This document shows, in pieces, positions 1-9,800 of a stretch of DNA of 64,000 nt. The DNA is from Cohnella rhizosphaerae (lineage in GTDB: Bacteria; Bacillota; Bacilli; Paenibacillales; Paenibacillaceae). Position numbers and translations under genes: made by a program. Under the pieces are notes generated by a model. The model was not told where the DNA came from, did not search any database, and saw only the letters and a list, made by a program, of their open reading frames with translations. The DNA lies in contig NZ_JAPDIA010000008.1 of NCBI RefSeq assembly GCF_029525575.1, positions 1,674,001 to 1,738,000 on the forward strand, given 5' to 3'. Position 1 is the first letter of the stretch. Each line of letters begins with the position of its first letter.

Positions 1-246
1 AGTATAAAATCATAAATTCACCGCTTTTCTCGTTTATCGACTGACATCGTTTATACATGTTTGGATTCTTGCGTTTCAAATTCCGCGTCTTTAATTTTTG
101 GAAGGGTGCCAGCAATTAGATTAAGATCCCAAATATTTTGTGGATTGCGTTACGTTCCATACGATGCTCGGTGTCAGCGCCTTAAGATGCCGATAATGAT
201 TAACTTTGTAGCGAGACTCTTCAACCGCCTCTCTCCCCTTCTACAA
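1..246. other. AT-rich stretch without a supported gene
   Basis: No convincing coding region, RNA or terminator was seen. A short plus-strand open frame (61-315) overlaps the end of the DUF2691 gene, has no ribosome binding site and shows no family resemblance, so it is not called. The region is clearly richer in A and T than the rest of the window. Confidence 0.4.
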
Positions 247-705
247 TTACCAGACCTTAAATTTGTACCTCGCATCCGTCTCATCAATAATCTCCGGCGT
301 GAACCCCTGACTTGATATAAATCGAGAAAAGCGCTCTAAAACTTCAAGATCCTTCAAATATATATCAATGTAATAACAGTCAACGATAAGCACTACCATC
401 TTCGCCGGACTCTTAACGAACTCATTCCAGTCCTTAACCTCAGGTTCGTCTGAAGTACATTCGTAATTTTTGTCGAAAGCGATAAATTCACCGAATATGG
501 CATGCACGTTATGAAAACGAAGTTCCTTTACCAACTTTTCTCCATCCGAGAATTTCACGTTGAACTCGCTGTCTAACTCCTGATCTAACGTATCTAAATT
601 ATCGATGTACCAACGATATTTATAAGCATCCAAGGAGGCAAAAATGCTCGCCGTTTGGATATGGTCATCCTGCCCGGTTTGAAATCTTAATCCTCTGATC
701 GACAT
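247..705 (-). CDS. DUF2691 family protein
   Basis: A 152-residue protein of unknown function. The C-terminal third, with a hydrophobic strand (VVLIVDCYYIDIYLKD, about residues 104-119) and a final DETDARYKFKVW, matches what I recall of the DUF2691 family of Bacillus and relatives, which ends in a similar D-ARTRLSVW pattern and is about 150 residues long. No signal peptide, membrane segment or catalytic motif is visible. The start is supported by TAGGAG five bases upstream of ATG. It stands alone, with no operon partner, in an AT-rich segment next to an insertion sequence, which suggests an accessory gene. The family assignment is from memory of the sequence pattern; no role is proposed. Confidence 0.7.
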   Translation of the reverse strand: MSIRGLRFQTGQDDHIQTASIFASLDAYKYRWYIDNLDTLDQELDSEFNVKFSDGEKLVKELRFHNVHAIFGEFIAFDKNYECTSDEPEVKDWNEFVKSPAKMVVLIVDCYYIDIYLKDLEVLERFSRFISSQGFTPEIIDETDARYKFKVW

Positions 706-989
706 TTTCGACTCCTAATCGTTGGGAACTAAAGTATTTTTTCTAACGATTTTAAATATTTATTTCTATATTCCTCAGCTTGAATGTTTTTCATGTTTTC
801 CTACGATGTAACCTCTACATTTTACCAGGATTTCTTTGCTAGCTCCTAAGGATAAAACGAATTCCCCATGTAATGCTTCATTTTCCATAATTAATTGATT
901 TCTAGGAGATAATAAACAATTCCTCCCAAGTTTAAAAATAAGTTAGGCATCTCCGGCTTCTTCCAGTCACTAGATAATCAAAAATACCG
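706..989. other. AT-rich intergenic region before the IS element
   Basis: No gene or clear terminator was seen. It would hold the promoter of the minus-strand DUF2691 gene. The distal edge abuts the left target duplication of the IS4-family element. Confidence 0.4.
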
Positions 990-997
990 TAAAATTG

Positions 998-2238
998 TAC
1001 GCCTGTTGATTATCAAAAAAATGGTAGCAAAAAAGACCGCTCATTCCTGTAAAGTGTTTGTACCCCTACAAACCTTACGGAAGGTGAGACGGTCTCATGA
1101 ACTATCGTACAATGTTCGCCCCTATTCTTCAATCCTTCATTCCTAACGAAGAGATTCAACCTTTGTTACAGCAGGCCAATTATGTCGATACAGCAAGGAA
1201 ATTTACAGTCTACGAGCTCTTTATTTTTCTTGCTGAAGCGGCGCTTGGGCAATGGGATGGCTATCGGGACGGAGAAAAGCGGATGGTCGCCTGTGGGCTG
1301 CGCCAAGCGGATCACTCTACGATCTCCAAAAAAAGCGAAAGAGGTTCCGTTCAACGTCTTTAAACAATTGCTGCATCTGTTGATTCGTAAATGCAATCGC
1401 TCTACGCGCCGGCGTCTTCGGCTTCCGAAAGAGCCGCTGGCGGTCGATTCCACGACCATTTCCGCCGGTCACAATCGACTGCCTTGGGCGCCATCGGCCA
1501 AAGGAGAGAAGAGCGGCATTAAGCTGCACGTATCTTTGTTGACAGAGACCGGCGAAATCCATCGTGTAACGGAATCGACGGGAAAACAGCATGATTCGAC
1601 CTTATGCAGTAGGGTAACAGACCCAGATTTCATTCTGGTTGCGGATCGTGCATACGGAAAGCATAAGCAATTTGATACCTACATGGAGCAGGAGCAACGG
1701 CAGTATTTTGTCATCCGGGTGAGATACAACACGTTCCTGCATGAGCCTGTTTATCGCGATCGAAAACGACCCTACAAACATACGATTGAGCAAGATTTGA
1801 CCTGCCAACTCGGAACAAAGGCGCGCTTGACCCGCCATCGATTTCGGGTCGTGAAGCTAAAGGATCCCCAAGGCAACCCGGTTGTTCTCGTGACCAACTT
1901 GCACCGTCCCTCGGCGGAGAAAATTGCAGAAATCTACCGACAACGGTGGCAAATCGAAGTATTTTTTCGATGGATTAAACAGCATTTGAATGTGCCCAAA
2001 CTATTTGGAAGGACACCGAATGCCGTTTACGGACAATTATATACCGCATTGATCGTATACGTGCTGCTTCAGTACGTGTATGTGCAGGGAAATAGCCAGG
2101 TTCACCCCAGCGCACGGTTGTCTTTTGCGGCGTTTGACCGACTAATCAGCTTGGCTGCCTTGCCTCCCGAATGGGTGGTTTATTTGGCTCACCATTTAGC
2201 ATTGCCATAACCCAGATTCTGGTAAATAAACAGACGTA
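998..2238 (+). mobile_element. IS4-family insertion sequence, about 1,241 bp
   Basis: The element carries one transposase gene. Its ends are imperfect inverted repeats: the left end begins TACGCCTGTTGATTATC at 998 and the reverse complement of the right end begins TACGTCTGTTTATTTAC at 2238, 13 matches in 17. Directly outside both ends is the same 8-bp sequence TAAAATTG (990-997 and 2239-2246), read as the target-site duplication. IS4 elements duplicate roughly 7-12 bp, so the size fits. The intact duplication and short ends suggest a fairly recent insertion, landing at the start of a degenerate tandem repeat. Confidence 0.8.
1097..2210 (+). pseudogene. IS4-family DDE transposase, frameshifted
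   Basis: The transposase cuts and pastes the surrounding IS element. The N-terminal part (1097-1330) resembles the domain found before IS4 catalytic domains (starting MNYRTMFAPILQSFIP). The catalytic part shows AVDSTT with the first Asp, ILVADRAYGK with the second Asp, and the exact IS4 signature Y-(2)-R-(3)-E-(6)-K in YRQRWQIEVFFRWIKQ. The two parts lie in different frames. The break is in an A7 run at 1328-1334; removing one A gives a continuous protein of about 370 residues, a normal IS4 length. The shift is +1, not the -1 slippage used for programmed frameshifting in several IS families, so either the copy is dead or the base call is wrong. AAGGTGAG precedes the ATG. Confidence 0.85.
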
Positions 2239-2239
2239 T

Positions 2240-2460
2240 AAAATTGCGCTATTCTCTTACGAATTCTATCGCCCGCTGCCCCGCATCATGCACGGCACCC
2301 AAAATTCGCACAAATTTGCGCTATTCACGTACTCACTGCACCCGCCTTCCCCCCCGAGCAACACATGTTGTGTGCAAAATAGCGCAAAATGGCGCTTTTC
2401 TCGTACCCAGGCCGCAAACGCTAATATCCGCTCACCTGAGCCCAGTTCTAACTATTCAGC
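2240..2460. repeat. Degenerate tandem repeat, period about 73 bp, three units
   Basis: A 21-bp core recurs at 2240-2260 (AAAATTGCGCTATTCTCTTA plus C), 2312-2332 and 2386-2406, so spaced 72 and 74 bp. The core is well kept; the rest of each unit is only loosely similar. The reverse complement of the core resembles the TACGAAATAGCG element in the two 195-bp repeats at 6456 and 56193. The IS target site is the first bases of unit 1. No coding potential is supported here. Confidence 0.6.
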
Positions 2461-2549
2461 AGCGGAACGGCAAAAGAGCCGCCCGGTCGTCTCGCGACTT
2501 TTGGGACAGCTCCATTCTCAAACATTGCTTATTTAGTTTTCCGTCTCCA

Positions 2550-3567
2550 TCAAAGCTCGACCATCGCCTTGATCACCTTCGATTCGGGCTTCAGCCATTC
2601 CTCGAATTGCCCGATCATGTCGTCGAGCGAAGACCGGTGCGTAATATAGCGGTTGACGTCTATCGTCCCGGCGCGGATCACTTCCAGTACGCGTTCGAAG
2701 TCCTCTCTTGTCGCGTTGCGGCTGGCCATCAGCGTCAGCTCGCGCTTGTGGAACTCGGGATCGTGGAATGCGATGTCGGCGCTGACCAGTCCGACGTAAA
2801 TCAGCCTGCCTCCATGCGCCGCGTAGCCGAAGGCCGCTGCCATCGACTGCGCATTGCCCGTCGCGTCGAATACGACGGTCGGCAGCTCGCCGCCGTTGGC
2901 TCCCGGCACGGCAGCGAGCTGATCGCGAAGCGCGTTCACCGTCGCATCAACCCCCGCCCACGCCCGGCAAAACGCAAGCCGGTCCTCGTTGACGTCCATG
3001 GCGACGACCCGCGCGCCGCGCGACTTGGCGAACGCCATGACGCCGAGTCCGATCGGACCGCCGCCGATGACGAGCGCGGTCTCCCCGGCCGCGAGCCCCG
3101 ACCGGCGCACCGCATGCGCCCCGATCGCGAACGGCTCCAGCGCCGCGGTCTGATCGAGCGTCAGATCGTTCGCCGCGATCAGATGAGAGACCGGCACGGC
3201 CATTCGCTCCCGCATGCCGCCGTCGATATGAACGCCGAGCACCTTCATATCCGTGCAGCAGTTCGTCTTGCCGCCGCGGCAGGCGATACAAGTCCCGCAG
3301 TGCATATAGGGAATGACGCTGACGCGATCGCCGACCGCAACCCCCCTCTTCGTTCGGTCCGACCGCTTCGACGACGCCCGCAAGCTCATGCCCCAGGATG
3401 CGGGGATAAGCGAAAAACGGCTGCCGGCCTTTGAAGGCGTGCAGATCGGTCCCGCAAATGCCGATTCGTTTCAATGCGATGATGGCGCAGCCGGGCGAAA
3501 GCTCGGGTTCCGGCAAATCTTCTACAAACACAAAACGTTCGACCTCCGCGCAGACGACGCCTCTCAT
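2550..3567 (-). CDS. Zinc-dependent alcohol/sugar dehydrogenase (MDR family)
   Basis: An NAD(P)-dependent medium-chain dehydrogenase, likely oxidising a polyol or sugar acid in the cytoplasm. The N-terminal part has the catalytic zinc pattern ICGTDLHAFKG and GHELAGVV; the structural zinc cysteines follow in CGTCIACRGGKTNCC; the Rossmann motif is VIGGGPIGLG. The halves are in different frames, split in a C6 run at 3341-3346. One base fewer joins EEG to VAVGDRV and gives 338 residues, the usual length. Its ATG overlaps the stop of the upstream aldo/keto reductase (ATGA), so the two are co-translated. With that reductase and the lactonase it would form an oxidative sugar pathway; it could oxidise a 2-keto-3-deoxy sugar acid, as in L-fucose degradation. 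Substrate is inference. Confidence 0.8.
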
Positions 3568-4517
3568 GCTTCGTCGCCTCCGATCCCCGCATTGTACTCC
3601 TCGCGTCCGCTCACCCAAGTCCGATTGTGCACCGGCTGCAAAATCGCGAGCACCTCGGCCAGCAGTCCTTCGTCGATCGGCTCCTCGGTCCATGCCGCGT
3701 TTTTCTGAATATTGGTCGGATTGGCCGTACTCACCAGCGTCGTCGGAATCCGTTCGTCCGATGTGGAAAACTGAATCGCCAGCTTGGCGATATCCGCGCC
3801 CTGCGACTCGCAATAGCGCGCCGCTTCGAGACATACAGCCTTGGTCTGCGGCGAAGCCGGATGCCAGTCCGGCGTGCCCCGCGTACCGAGCAGACCCATG
3901 GACAGCGGCGAAGCGTTGACGAGTCCCGTGCGACGGGATTCGAGCAGCGGCAGCAAGCCTAACAAACTCGTATCGTTCAGGGCATAATGGCAGTACGAGA
4001 TGATACAATCCATTTCGACGCGCGGTATGAAGGTCTCGAACAATCCCAAAGGAAGTCCGCAAATCCCGCCGAACCGGATCTTGCCGCGTTCCTTCAGCCG
4101 CTGCAGCGCCGGAATCGCTTCATTTAATATGATGTCGGCCGGCACGAACTCGATATCGTGCAAATACAAAATGTCGATCTCGTTCACGTTCAACCGAGCG
4201 AGACTTTCATCGACGCTCGCGACGATCCGGTCAAACGAGAAATCGAAGTCATCCACGCCGTACCTGCCGGCCTTCGTCGACAGTACGTACTTGTCGCGCG
4301 GAATATTTTTCAGCGCCTTGCCCAGCACGGTCTCCGCTTTGGTCAAGCCGTAATAAGGCGAAACGTCGATATAATTGATTCCGGCATCGATCGCCGCATG
4401 CACCGTCCGAACGCTCTCTCCCTCGTCGGTCTGCCGGAAAACGGACCCGAGCGAAGATGCCCCGAAGCTTAATACGGAGACGTCGAGACCCGTTTTCCCC
4501 AATTGACGATACTTCAT
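3564..4517 (-). CDS. Aldo/keto reductase, L-fucose/L-galactose dehydrogenase-like
   Basis: A 317-residue NAD(P)-dependent oxidoreductase with a TIM-barrel fold. It begins MKYRQLGKTGLDVSVLSFGA and shows the family's Asp/Tyr in YIDVSPYYG, Lys in STKAGRYG and His in YLHDIEF. The form of these motifs is closest to the bacterial and plant L-galactose/L-fucose dehydrogenase group, which oxidise the sugar at C1 to a lactone. AAGGGGGGAGGACTG upstream supports the start. It follows a lactonase-type amidohydrolase (36-bp gap) and overlaps the alcohol dehydrogenase by four bases. The three together fit sugar to lactone, lactone to aldonate, then oxidation further on. L-fucose, L-galactose or L-rhamnose are possible; the sequence alone does not decide. 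Confidence 0.75.
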   Translation of the reverse strand: MKYRQLGKTGLDVSVLSFGASSLGSVFRQTDEGESVRTVHAAIDAGINYIDVSPYYGLTKAETVLGKALKNIPRDKYVLSTKAGRYGVDDFDFSFDRIVASVDESLARLNVNEIDILYLHDIEFVPADIILNEAIPALQRLKERGKIRFGGICGLPLGLFETFIPRVEMDCIISYCHYALNDTSLLGLLPLLESRRTGLVNASPLSMGLLGTRGTPDWHPASPQTKAVCLEAARYCESQGADIAKLAIQFSTSDERIPTTLVSTANPTNIQKNAAWTEEPIDEGLLAEVLAILQPVHNRTWVSGREEYNAGIGGDEA

Positions 4518-4553
4518 TGATTGCAGTCCTCCCCCCTTTTGAATCGTCCGACC

Positions 4554-5384
4554 TTACAGACGGTAAAATGCCTGCGCATTCCTTCCGTACAGCTTCTCCC
4601 GCTCCGCCGTTCCCCACGTGTCAGGCAAGGCGCGCTCCAGAACGTCGACCACCTCGTCGTACCCGGCCGCCAGCAAGCAGACCGGCCAATCGCTGCCGAA
4701 CATGACCCGGTCCGGTCCAAAGCAGTCCAGCGCATGACGGACGTAGGGGATAAATTGCTCGGCTTTCCAATCCGCGTGATCGGCTTCGGTGACCATGCCC
4801 GACAGCTTGCAGTACAGGTTCGGATGCGAAGCCAACTGCGCGATCTGGCGATCCCAAGGCGTCATCAAGCCTTCGGCGATGCGCGGTTTGGCGATATGAT
4901 CGATCACGCCGCGCAGCCCCGGCACCTGCTCGACGAGCTCGATCAGCGGCTCCAGCTGATCGGACTTCACGAGCAAATCGACGGCGGCGCCTCGTTGCGC
5001 ATAGCTCCGCAGCGCTTCGATATAAGAAGGCGCGAGGATGACGCCCGCGTCGGGCATGTCCTGGATCATAAGACGGAATCCGACGAACTTCGGATGCCGG
5101 ACGAATCGTTCGTAATGCTCGGCATGACGATCGTCCGCCAAGTCCAAATAGCCTACGACGCCTTTGATCGATTCGTCTCGTGCGGCGAGCGCCAGCAGGT
5201 AGTCCGTCTCCTCCGGCGTGGGCGCCGCTTGGACGACGACGGAGCCGTCCAGCCGGTGAGCGTCCAAGCGAGGCTTCAGGTCATCCGGCAAAAAGTCTTT
5301 ATGCAAAACCGGAATGTCCGGCGTCAGCCAGCCATAATCGCCCCGGTCGATCTTCCAGTAATGCTGATGCGCGTCGATTCTCAT
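4554..5384 (-). CDS. Amidohydrolase 2 family lactonase (L-fuconolactonase-like)
   Basis: A 276-residue metal-dependent hydrolase. It starts MRIDAHQHYW, the HxH metal ligands of amidohydrolase-2 lactonases, continues with HKDFLPDDLKP and VVVQAAPT, and ends with VMFGSDWPVC, the late Asp ligand. This layout and length match L-fucono- and L-rhamnono-lactonases, which open the lactone made by a sugar dehydrogenase. The start at 5384 is preferred over longer readings because AAGGGAGA precedes it and the HxH motif sits at the N-terminus as usual. First gene of the minus-strand operon, divergent from an AraC regulator across 144 bp. Confidence 0.8.
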   Translation of the reverse strand: MRIDAHQHYWKIDRGDYGWLTPDIPVLHKDFLPDDLKPRLDAHRLDGSVVVQAAPTPEETDYLLALAARDESIKGVVGYLDLADDRHAEHYERFVRHPKFVGFRLMIQDMPDAGVILAPSYIEALRSYAQRGAAVDLLVKSDQLEPLIELVEQVPGLRGVIDHIAKPRIAEGLMTPWDRQIAQLASHPNLYCKLSGMVTEADHADWKAEQFIPYVRHALDCFGPDRVMFGSDWPVCLLAAGYDEVVDVLERALPDTWGTAEREKLYGRNAQAFYRL

Positions 5385-5528
5385 CGGTATCTCCCTTTCG
5401 GCCGTGTTATGTAACCGTTCTCCATCCATTCTAGCATTCAAAATGAATTGTAAAATGGCCTCCGCTTGCAATTTTATATCCTTTTTTTGATATTTTGAAA
5501 AGAAATCGCGAGCGCAGGTGCCAATCGT
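5385..5528. promoter_or_regulatory. Divergent promoter region, lactonase operon and AraC gene
   Basis: A 144-bp AT-rich gap between divergent starts. It should contain both promoters and the AraC operator. Two similar AT-rich blocks (GAATTGTAAAATGG and GCAATTTTATATCC) flank the centre, but I cannot assign a binding site with certainty. Confidence 0.4.
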
Positions 5529-6398
5529 ATGAAGCCTATTTTCAAACCGTTCCCCGCTTCGCCGAGCTTCCCCTTTTCGTTCGTATACAGAGACACCAAG
5601 TCCCGGCAGCGCGAGCTCCCAGACCATCTGCACGACTGGTGCGAGATCGTGTACGTACACGGCGGCAAGGGAACGTTTTTTATCGATCGGACGTTCTATG
5701 ACATGCAGGCGGGCAGCTTATACCTGATTCCGGCCAATACGATTCACCGCGCCTTCCCCGATGCGGAAGAGCCGGTTACGTCGACCGCTTTGTTTTTCGA
5801 TGCGGCATTCGTCCAGACGCCTTCGTACGGCGAACCGTTCTCTTATGCGCAGTGCTTCGATTGGAGCCGACAGCGCAGGAGACATGAGATGAAGTGCAGC
5901 ATTGCCTTGCAGGAGGCTTTGGAGCGTTGTTTGGCGGAGATTGACTATGAAATGCGGGGTTCGGAGATCGGGGCGCGACATGCCGTATCCTTGCTGGTAC
6001 AACGCGTTGTGCTATCCGTTCATCGGGAGCTCGGGGTCGCCGGAGCAGGCGATGCCGACGCTCCGCCTGCGATCGGACCGCTCTGGATGCGGGAGACGCT
6101 GCTGTACATCGATGCGCATTATTCAAAAGAGATCGGACTGCGCGAGCTGAGCAGGCGGGCAGCCGTCAGTCCCGCGCACTTCAGCCGGGTGTTCAAGCAG
6201 ATGACCGGCATGAACGTCACCGGCTTCATCGCCGCGAAGCGCATCGTCAAAGCGAAGGAAATGCTGCGCGAGACCGATCGCAGCGTCGCGCAGATCGCGG
6301 CCGAATGCGGCTTCGACAGTCTGCCCCACTTCCATCGGCTGTTCAAGCGCTTCTCCGGCGGGACGCCTGCGGCTTACCGGCGAGGTCCGCCGACTTGA
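5529..6398 (+). CDS. AraC family regulator with cupin sensor
   Basis: A 289-residue transcription factor. Residues about 15-130 form an AraC-type cupin (PDHLHDWCEIVYVHGGKGTFFIDRTFY, with the usual His residues and LIPANTIHRAFP). The C-terminal about 100 residues hold two helix-turn-helix motifs (LRELSRRAAVSPAHFSRVFKQMTG and VAQIAAECGFDSLPHFHRLFKRFSG). It is transcribed away from the lactonase-reductase-dehydrogenase operon and most probably activates it when the sugar is present. The start has only a modest ribosome binding site (GCAGGTG). Effector unknown. Confidence 0.85.
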   Translation: MKPIFKPFPASPSFPFSFVYRDTKSRQRELPDHLHDWCEIVYVHGGKGTFFIDRTFYDMQAGSLYLIPANTIHRAFPDAEEPVTSTALFFDAAFVQTPSYGEPFSYAQCFDWSRQRRRHEMKCSIALQEALERCLAEIDYEMRGSEIGARHAVSLLVQRVVLSVHRELGVAGAGDADAPPAIGPLWMRETLLYIDAHYSKEIGLRELSRRAAVSPAHFSRVFKQMTGMNVTGFIAAKRIVKAKEMLRETDRSVAQIAAECGFDSLPHFHRLFKRFSGGTPAAYRRGPPT

Positions 6399-6455
6399 CG
6401 GGCGGCGGGCGCTGCAACGCAAGTAAAAGCGTCTGCGGCCTGGTGATCGCGCTCT

Positions 6456-6650
6456 GGCACGCAGCGGTCGGACCCGGGAACCCTTATTTTTGTTCCTCTC
6501 GCAATTTGCGACCCGCTTGCGGACCCAGGGGCCGCTATTGCGGGATGGACGGCCATTTTCAGCTTTGATCCGAATATATAACGCCCCTCCAGTCCGTCAT
6601 CTCGCCATGAGGAACGTTTTTTTACGAAATAGCGCCTACTGAGTCCGGTG
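6456..6650. repeat. 195-bp dispersed repeat, copy A
   Basis: This intergenic stretch is similar over its full length to 56193-56387, same orientation and same length. Shared blocks in order are CCCTTATTTTTGTTCC, GCGGACCCAGG, TATTGCGGGAT, ATAACG, CCAGTCCG, TACGAAATAGCG and TGAGTCCGG. No open frame is shared. The rest of 6399-6796 shows no gene. Confidence 0.8.
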
Positions 6651-6796
6651 TCCGGTGTCCGGTGTCCTCCGCCTGAATCCGCCCGACCTTCATCCATCCG
6701 CTGCCCGCAACTCTCATTTGGGCCAACCCGCTAACCCTACGCCTATCGTCGCCTTAGGGCTGGCAAGGGAAACCTGTGGCAGAGCCAAGTAAAATA

Positions 6797-6831
6797 AGCC
6801 ATGTCGGACGGGAAGTCCATCCGACATGGCT
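6797..6831 (-). terminator. Rho-independent terminator after the glycan operon
   Basis: Stem AGCCATGTCGGACGG / CCATCCGACATGGCT with one mismatch and a 5-nt loop, followed on the minus strand by TATTTTACTT. It lies just after the stop of the beta-galactosidase, the last gene of the long minus-strand series. Confidence 0.85.
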
Positions 6832-6839
6832 CGCACGTT

Positions 6840-9800
6840 CTATGCCTGCTTGGCAGACAAGACGACCGATAAAAATCTGCGTTCCGACGCGGGGAGCAAA
6901 TACTTCTCCAGCGTCGGGGCATAGCCGCAGCTATGGTTGCCGAGTCCGCTCTGCGCGGCATCCAGCTTGAGGATCGTCTCCTGCAGCGGCGTCAGTTCGT
7001 GCCTGTGCTTCGCGCTCGCGAGATCCGAAGTCGCGTAATGGTGCGCGCCGAAGTTCATGAGTGCCCCGCCCGCAACGGCCTGGATCCCGAACCCGCCGGC
7101 GTCCTCGCAGCGGACCCAGCGAACGTCAGCCTTATTCCCGTTCTCCTGCGGTTTGATGTAAGGGACGTACTGTTCTTCAACCGAGCCGGCGTAAATACCG
7201 AGCTTGCCGCTCTCCTTCCGGTCGGCATAGCATTCGTGCGGTCCGCGCCCGAACCAGGTCAGCCGATCGAGCTCGCGCGGCAGGCGCAATTCGAGACCGA
7301 AGCGGGGAAGCGGCGGCAGGCCGGACCGCAGCGCCTCGAGCTTGGCTTCGACGAGCAGTTCGCCGGAGCCGCCCACCGTATAGTCCAGGCTTGCCAGGAA
7401 AGCCGTCCCCTGTCCCCGCGCGCCAAGCGCGAGCTCGGTTCGGAAGCGGATCGCGCCGCTTCCGTCCAGCCGTTCGATCTCGGCGCGGCGTACATCTTGC
7501 GTCAGGCGATCGTAGCCGGCTGCCAGCCACTCCTTTGCCAGGTGGACATCGTTGTCTACCGGCGCGCGCCACAGATTCACCGTCGGTCCGGACAGCAGCA
7601 GCTCTTTTCCGCCGTTTTGCCAGCTCCTAAGCTTCCCCCTGGGTCAGGTCGAAGATAAACGCGTCTTCCTTGCACCGAACGACGGCGAGGCGCGCGGCCG
7701 TCCCTTCGTCAATCGCGAACTGAAGCTCCGGCGGTTCCGGCGCGAGCGGCGATTCCGGTGCGACGGCGCTTACGCTGCCCAGCGGCAAATCCGACCAGGC
7801 GATCTCGAAGCCGCTTGCCGCCCAAGGCGTTCCTTCGCGCAGCAAAAAACGAATCCGCAGCCAATACTCGCCGGGCTCCTCCGGCAGCTCTGCCTTCGAA
7901 GGGAGGCCAATCGTCTCCCGCTGTCCGGGCTGCGTTCTGAGCAGGGGCAGCTGCCCGCTCTTCAACGACGCTCCCTCGCGATACAGCGTCCATTCGCCTT
8001 TCAAATGCGCCAGCGTCGAGAAATCGTATCGGTTTTCCAGGACGAGCGCTCCGGTACCTTCGTTCCAGGAGATGACTTTGACAGGCTCGATCGCCTTCTT
8101 GTATTCCAACAAGGACGCTTTGGGCGTTCGGTCCGGGAAAAGAAGCCCGTCCAGGCAAAACGGTCCGCTGTGCGGCTCGTCGCCGAAATCCCCGCCGTAC
8201 AAGTAGACTTTGCCGGTGTTCTCTTGCGGCGCGCCCGCAGTCGAAAAGCCCGCTGTCGGATCGCTCCCCTTCCTCGCGGCCGCCGACGTTTCCGGAACTT
8301 CGATCGCCATGTCGGCCCATTCCCAGATCAGACCGCCGAGCAGGCGCGGATACGCATAGATCGCGTCCCAATATTCCTTCAGGTTGCCGGTCGAATTGCC
8401 CATCGCATGGCCGAACTCGCACATCAGGAACGGCCTCGGATCGTCCTTCTGCCCCTCCTCGACAATCGTCCCGACGGCCGGGTACATGCTGCTGACGATG
8501 TCGACGGCCGGCGCGTCGTAGGCGCGCTCGTAGTGAATCGGCCGCGTCCCGTCCCGCTGTCTGACCCATTCCGCCATCGCGTCATGGTTCGGACCGTAAC
8601 CGGACTCGTTGCCAAGCGACCAGACGATGACGGACGGATGGTTTTTGTCGCGCTCGACGAGCCGTCTCGCCCGCTGCACGAATGCCTCTTTCCACGCAGG
8701 CTGCTTGGCCAGATAGCCCTCGTCGCCGACAAAATGAAAGCCGTGCGTCTCCAGATCCGCCTCGTCGATGACGTACAGGCCATATCGGTCGCACAGGTCA
8801 AGCCATCTCGGATCGTTCGGATAGTGGGACAGCCGGACCGCGTTGATATGATGCCGCTTCATGAGCAGGATGTCCTCGAGCATCGCTTCCTTCGTCGTCA
8901 CGCAACCGAAGCGGGCGTCGAATTCGTTGCGGTTGACGCCTTTGACGACGATCGGCCGTCCGTTGACGAGCATGCGGCCGGCCTCGATCCGGATGTCCCG
9001 GAAGCCGACCGCGATCCGTTTGACCTCCGCGACGCGGCCGTCCCCGTCGATGACTTTCAGCAATAAAACGTACAGATTCGGCGCTTCGGCCGACCAGGGC
9101 TTCGCGGAAGCGACGGGCTTGCGAAGCACAAGCTCGCGGACTTCGCCCGGCAGCAGCGATGGCGCGAGCGGCCATTCCGCGGCAAGCGCCACGTTCCGCT
9201 CGGCGTCCGCGAGGAAGGCTTCGATCCGGCCGCCGCCGGACGGAGCGCGCGACAAATTCGAGATTTGGAGGGAAACGTCCAGCTCCGCCGTCTCTCCGTC
9301 CGGCAGCCAGCTCGTCTTGACGAAGGCGTCCAGCACCGTGACGGCCGGCAGCGCCAGCAGATAAACGTCGCGAAAAATGCCGCTGAGCCGCCATTTATCC
9401 TGGCTCTCCAGGTAGCTGCCGTCCGACCATTGATAGACGCGGACCGCCAGCACATTGAGGCCGGGACGGAGCGCGTCCGTCACGTCGAATTCGAACGTAT
9501 TGTGGCTGCCCTGTCCGTAACCGAGCAAGCGTCCGTTCACCCATACGTGAAATGCCGAGTCGACGCCTTCGAACAGCAGGCGCACGTTTCTGTCCTTCCA
9601 TCCATCGGGAACGACGAACGCGACGCGGTAACACCCGACCGGATTGTTCGCCGGCACCTGCGGCGGATCGATCGGAAACGGATACGGACAGCTTGAGTAA
9701 TGCGGGATGCCGTAGCCGTGCATCTGCCAATTCGACGGGACCGGAAGCAGGTCCCAGCGCTCGTCCGCGAAGTCGGCCTGCTCGCTGCCTTCCGGCACGG

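Noticed and set aside
1328..1334. Programmed frameshift in the IS4 transposase
   Set aside because: The A7 run would need a +1 shift; known IS slippage is mostly -1, and many identical extra-base errors occur in the window.
2240..2460. CRISPR array
   Set aside because: Only three degenerate cores, spacers partly similar, no cas genes.
2244..3434. Long plus-strand open frame opposite the Zn-alcohol dehydrogenase
   Set aside because: Arg/Pro-rich, no family motifs, antisense to a gene with clear zinc and Rossmann motifs.
7552..9066. 504-codon plus-strand open frame opposite the beta-galactosidase
   Set aside because: Shadow frame of high-GC coding DNA; the opposite strand has GH2 catalytic motifs.
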